DNA of 64,000 nt, from assembly GCA_964531105.1 (NCBI GenBank), contig CAZHFN010000004.1, positions 16,210 through 80,209 on the forward strand, in the 5' to 3' direction. The notes beneath the pieces are model-generated. The model saw only the letters and a list, made by a program, of their open reading frames with translations, had not been told where the DNA came from and did not search any database. A program made the translations under genes and the position numbers. Source of the DNA: UBA2256 sp964531105. GTDB lineage: Bacteria; Spirochaetota; Spirochaetia; Treponematales; Rectinemataceae. This document shows positions 61,365 to 64,000 of the stretch, one piece after another (the first letter of the stretch is position 1; each line of letters starts with the position of its first letter).

Positions 61365-63826
61365 CCCAGAAAAACCACAGCGCCATAGTGGAAGCCCAAA
61401 CCCGCCTTAGCCCTGCCGTCTGCGCTGAGCTGAAGGAAGCGATAGAATCAGCGGGGGGGGCTGAGGTTTTCGCCATTGGGACTCTGGATAGTACAGGGCG
61501 GGTGGGCAGCATCGATGTGGTAGCCAGAGGCAGCACCGAGGCCGTACCCGCACTGGCCTCCTTCTTTGAAAAGGGGGGTGTGCTAATCCACAACCATCCC
61601 TCGGGAAGGCTCCAGCCCTCGGATGCCGACGTGGCCATCGCGGCCGAGGCCGGATCCTACGGCGTGGGTTCTTACATTGTCGATAACAAAGCCCAATCCG
61701 TGTTTATCGTGGCCGAGCCCGCCAGAAGAAGGGCCGTGAGAATGCTGGACGAGGCAGGCCTGGCTGGAGCCCTGGACTCAGGAGGCAAGCTGTCCCGAGC
61801 CATGCGCGACTTTGAGCCGCGTCCCTCCCAGGTGGACATGACAGCCGACGTAGCCTCGGTATTCAACCATGGAGGCATACTGGCTGCCGAGGCTGGAACC
61901 GGGGTAGGAAAATCCTTTGCCTATCTTCTGCCTGCCATAGCCTGGGCCCAGGGCAATGAAGAAAGAGTGGTCATTTCCACAGCCACTATCAACCTCCAGG
62001 ACCAGCTTTTTGCCAAGGATATTCCTCTGGTTTCCTCAATTTTCAAGAAAAAGCCCAAGACCGTCTTAGTCAAGGGAAGAGCCAACTATCTGTGCAAACG
62101 TAGGCTCATGGAGGCTCTGGAAGAAGAAGGACTACTTCTGGATGAGCAAAGTCCCTTGAAAAGGCTCCTGGCTTGGGATGCCGCAGGGGCCTCGGGCGAT
62201 AGGGCAGGACTTCCCTTCCGGGTGGACGACCAAACCTGGGGTAGAGTCTGCTCCGAAGCCGAAGCCTGCGTTTCCATACGCTGTCCCCACAGGGAAGGCT
62301 GCCATGTCATCGCAGTGCGTAAAAATGCCGCCGACGCGCAGATCATTGTGGTCAATCATCATCTGCTCTTTGCTGATATTTACGCACGGAAAAGAAGTTC
62401 AGGGCTCGAACAGACCTCGATACTCCCTTCCTACGACTCTCTTGTGTTGGATGAGGCTCATTCCATAGAGGATAGCGCCACGAGCCTATTCACAGAAAGC
62501 CTGTCCAGGTTTTCCCTTCTCAAGAAGCTGTCCCAACTCTGGAGAAGGCGAGGTAAAACCCACTTCGGATCCATCGCCAGTCTTGCCGCTTCCCCGGCGG
62601 TGGGGAAAATCCTCATTAAGGGCTTTGAAACAAGCCTACAGGAAGTTCAGGGCTCCATGGCGTCCCTGGAGGCAGGAACCTTAGGGCTTCTGGGCTCGGA
62701 GGCGACCCTGCGGCTTAAGGAAAGGACGGAGCAGATTGTCCTCTCCATCTGTGAACCTGCGGGACACCTGCAGAGGGCTATCCTCACCCTCACCAAGGGT
62801 ATAGCCGACATCATAGAAGTCCTGCCGGATTCCTTGGCTCAGGAAAGTGCCGCTTTCGAAACGCGAATGGTAGCCCGAAATCTCAACGAGACGGCCGATC
62901 TTCTAGCCCGGCTCAAGGATTTTGAAGCCAACCCCGATACGGTGTTTTGGATCGAAAAGGCCAAGACTTCCCAAAAGGAAATATTCATTGTCTTCAATGC
63001 CACACCTCTGGACGTGGCTCCTCTTCTAGAACGCTCGGTATTCGAAAAAATGCGCACCGTCGTCTGTACTTCAGCGACGCTTACAGTGGCCGGTCAATTT
63101 GATTTCTGGATGCAGCGTGTGGGTATTTCCAGGCAGAGGGCGGATCTGGATTCGAAAATCTATCCCTCGCCCTTCCCCTTTTCCAGTAACGCGGTGCTTG
63201 CCATGGACCCCGGGGCTCCCCATCCTCAAAGGCAGAAGGAACACTATAAAACCTATGTGGCAGACTCGGTGCTCCGCCTTCTCAAGGCTTCCCGGGGAAG
63301 AGCCCTGGTGCTCTTTACCAGCTACGAAATGCTGGGGCTGAGCTATGAAAAAGCCAAAGCCCAATTGGAAGCCCAAGGTATTACCTGTCTTCGCCAGGGC
63401 ATGGACGAAAGATCTCGCCTCCTGGCCATGTTCAAGAACGATATATCCAGCGTTTTATTCGCCACCGACTCCTTCTGGGAGGGTGTGGATGCTCCAGGCG
63501 AAACCCTTTCCATGGTGGTGCTGACAAAACTGCCCTTCAAGGTACCCGATGACCCCATACAACAGGCCAGAGCCGAAGCAGTTGAAAAAGCAGGAGGCAA
63601 TTCTTTTGCGCAGATCAGCATCCCCGAAGCGATCATAAAATTCAAACAAGGCTTCGGCCGCCTTATACGCCATTCTCAGGACAGGGGAGTCGCGGTAGTT
63701 CTGGATCAGCGTCTGGCCACCGCCGGTTATGGCCGACTCTTTATCGACAGCCTTCCCAAATGCAAGCTCATACCCGGTTCGATTGAAGTGCTGGAAAGAG
63801 AAATACCCCGCTTTCTGGACGACTGA
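61361..63826 (+). CDS. DinG-type helicase with N-terminal JAMM/RadC-like domain
   Basis: This 821-residue protein starts at an ATG overlapping the previous stop. Residues 1-125 carry a JAMM-like metal site: E35, H77 and H79 in HNHPSG, S87 and D90. From residue about 160 an XPD/DinG helicase follows with Walker A EAGTGVGKS (177-185), an Fe-S cysteine set in CSEAEACVSIRCPHREGC, the DEAH box in LVLDEAHSIED, VVCTSATLT and QGFGRLIRHSQDRG. DinG helicases unwind 5'-3' at forked or RNA-containing DNA. The JAMM part could be a peptidase or a RadC-like DNA-repair domain. The fusion is unusual as far as I know. Confidence 0.85.
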   Translation: MTQKNHSAIVEAQTRLSPAVCAELKEAIESAGGAEVFAIGTLDSTGRVGSIDVVARGSTEAVPALASFFEKGGVLIHNHPSGRLQPSDADVAIAAEAGSYGVGSYIVDNKAQSVFIVAEPARRRAVRMLDEAGLAGALDSGGKLSRAMRDFEPRPSQVDMTADVASVFNHGGILAAEAGTGVGKSFAYLLPAIAWAQGNEERVVISTATINLQDQLFAKDIPLVSSIFKKKPKTVLVKGRANYLCKRRLMEALEEEGLLLDEQSPLKRLLAWDAAGASGDRAGLPFRVDDQTWGRVCSEAEACVSIRCPHREGCHVIAVRKNAADAQIIVVNHHLLFADIYARKRSSGLEQTSILPSYDSLVLDEAHSIEDSATSLFTESLSRFSLLKKLSQLWRRRGKTHFGSIASLAASPAVGKILIKGFETSLQEVQGSMASLEAGTLGLLGSEATLRLKERTEQIVLSICEPAGHLQRAILTLTKGIADIIEVLPDSLAQESAAFETRMVARNLNETADLLARLKDFEANPDTVFWIEKAKTSQKEIFIVFNATPLDVAPLLERSVFEKMRTVVCTSATLTVAGQFDFWMQRVGISRQRADLDSKIYPSPFPFSSNAVLAMDPGAPHPQRQKEHYKTYVADSVLRLLKASRGRALVLFTSYEMLGLSYEKAKAQLEAQGITCLRQGMDERSRLLAMFKNDISSVLFATDSFWEGVDAPGETLSMVVLTKLPFKVPDDPIQQARAEAVEKAGGNSFAQISIPEAIIKFKQGFGRLIRHSQDRGVAVVLDQRLATAGYGRLFIDSLPKCKLIPGSIEVLEREIPRFLDD

Positions 63827-63863
63827 CGATGCAAAAGCTACAATGCCTGAGAAAGGGAGATAC

Positions 63864-64000
63864 ATGAAAGAATCACAGCCTTGCCTCTATGAACTCGACA
63901 ACCGCATCAGGGACTATCCCTGGGGCAGTACCGATGGATTGAGCCTCTATTGCGGCATAAAAACCCAACCAGGCAAGCCACAGGCTGAATGCTGGATGGG
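63864..64000 (+). CDS. manA: Class I mannose-6-phosphate isomerase, N-terminal fragment
   Basis: The first 45 residues are visible before the window ends. The start has GGGAG 6 nt upstream. LDNRIRDYPWGSTDGLSLYCG and the Gln-Ala-Glu-Cys-Trp-Met-Gly ending match the conserved ManA opening (Y-x-W-G-S and AE-x-WMG). It interconverts mannose-6-phosphate and fructose-6-phosphate. Confidence 0.85.
   Translation, partial: MKESQPCLYELDNRIRDYPWGSTDGLSLYCGIKTQPGKPQAECWM

Noticed and set aside
1..64000. tRNA, rRNA, CRISPR arrays, insertion sequences or phage genes
   Set aside because: None was found on reading. The only mobile-like items are the toxin-antitoxin pair and the short palindromic repeats.

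Overview
The window looks like a scaffold from an anaerobic, diderm bacterium, most plausibly a spirochaete (Treponema-like). That placement is inferred from gene content: TRAP transport, a predicted outer-membrane barrel protein, relaxed lipobox use and anaerobic purine catabolism. No rRNA, tRNA or other phylogenetic marker is present, so it is tentative. The sequence contains seven runs of exactly 100 N. Four of them (3144, 6233, 39398, 52831) are flanked on both sides by the same 55 bases, so the contigs actually abut. Removing 155 nt at each restores one continuous gene. The other three (9873, 12824, 33504) hide real missing sequence.

Bases 131-26944 are a purine and ureide catabolism island. 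It begins with the ATPase and two permeases of a nucleoside-type ABC importer. An adenine deaminase follows, then a two-gene xanthine dehydrogenase, a hydantoinase (HyuA type), YgfK, an SsnA-type aminohydrolase, a YgeY-type M20 peptidase and a threonine-synthase-like PLP enzyme. Most of these overlap by ATGA, as in one translationally coupled operon. A convergent pair (Mrp-type ATPase and a DUF134-NifX protein) and a ZIP metal transporter interrupt the run. A second set follows: another fold-type II PLP enzyme, an 8-oxoguanine-deaminase-like amidohydrolase, a YgfM-type FAD subunit and a 954-residue XdhD-type molybdenum hydroxylase. After a degraded stretch and a HigBA-like toxin-antitoxin pair come a complete TRAP transporter (DctP, Q, M) and a YgeW carbamoyltransferase (28281-32517). 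Together these match most of the gene set reported for anaerobic urate degradation in gut bacteria, with a ThrC-like enzyme where YgeX would be expected. A MocA-type cytidylyltransferase (44956-45624) could supply the molybdopterin cytosine dinucleotide cofactor.

Bases 32534-39943 hold a transglutaminase-like lipoprotein and, on the minus strand, a five-gene operon: two half-size ABC exporters followed by a FecBCD/BtuFCD-type importer, all joined by ATGA overlaps. The binding-protein gene is interrupted by an in-frame TAG followed directly by a perfect 16-bp hairpin. A 27-bp near-palindrome sits at the operon's first start codon.

Bases 39964-49983 carry carB-carA, ybaK-mocA-argH, argG and a dicarboxylate/glutamate symporter, all on the minus strand. 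ARG-box-like sites lie on the predicted carAB and argG promoters. Bases 50207-64000 are mixed: an Asp/Glu racemase, a small membrane protein, an overlapping pair consisting of an opine-dehydrogenase-like enzyme and a large DxHxxG cobalamin-binding protein, FmdB, glycine C-acetyltransferase, a rhomboid protease and exonuclease III. The window ends with a HExxH-containing exported protein, a DinG-type helicase carrying an N-terminal JAMM/RadC-like domain, and the start of a class I mannose-6-phosphate isomerase. The main candidates for undescribed biology are the cobalamin/opine-dehydrogenase pair, the JAMM-helicase fusion and the variant urate pathway.
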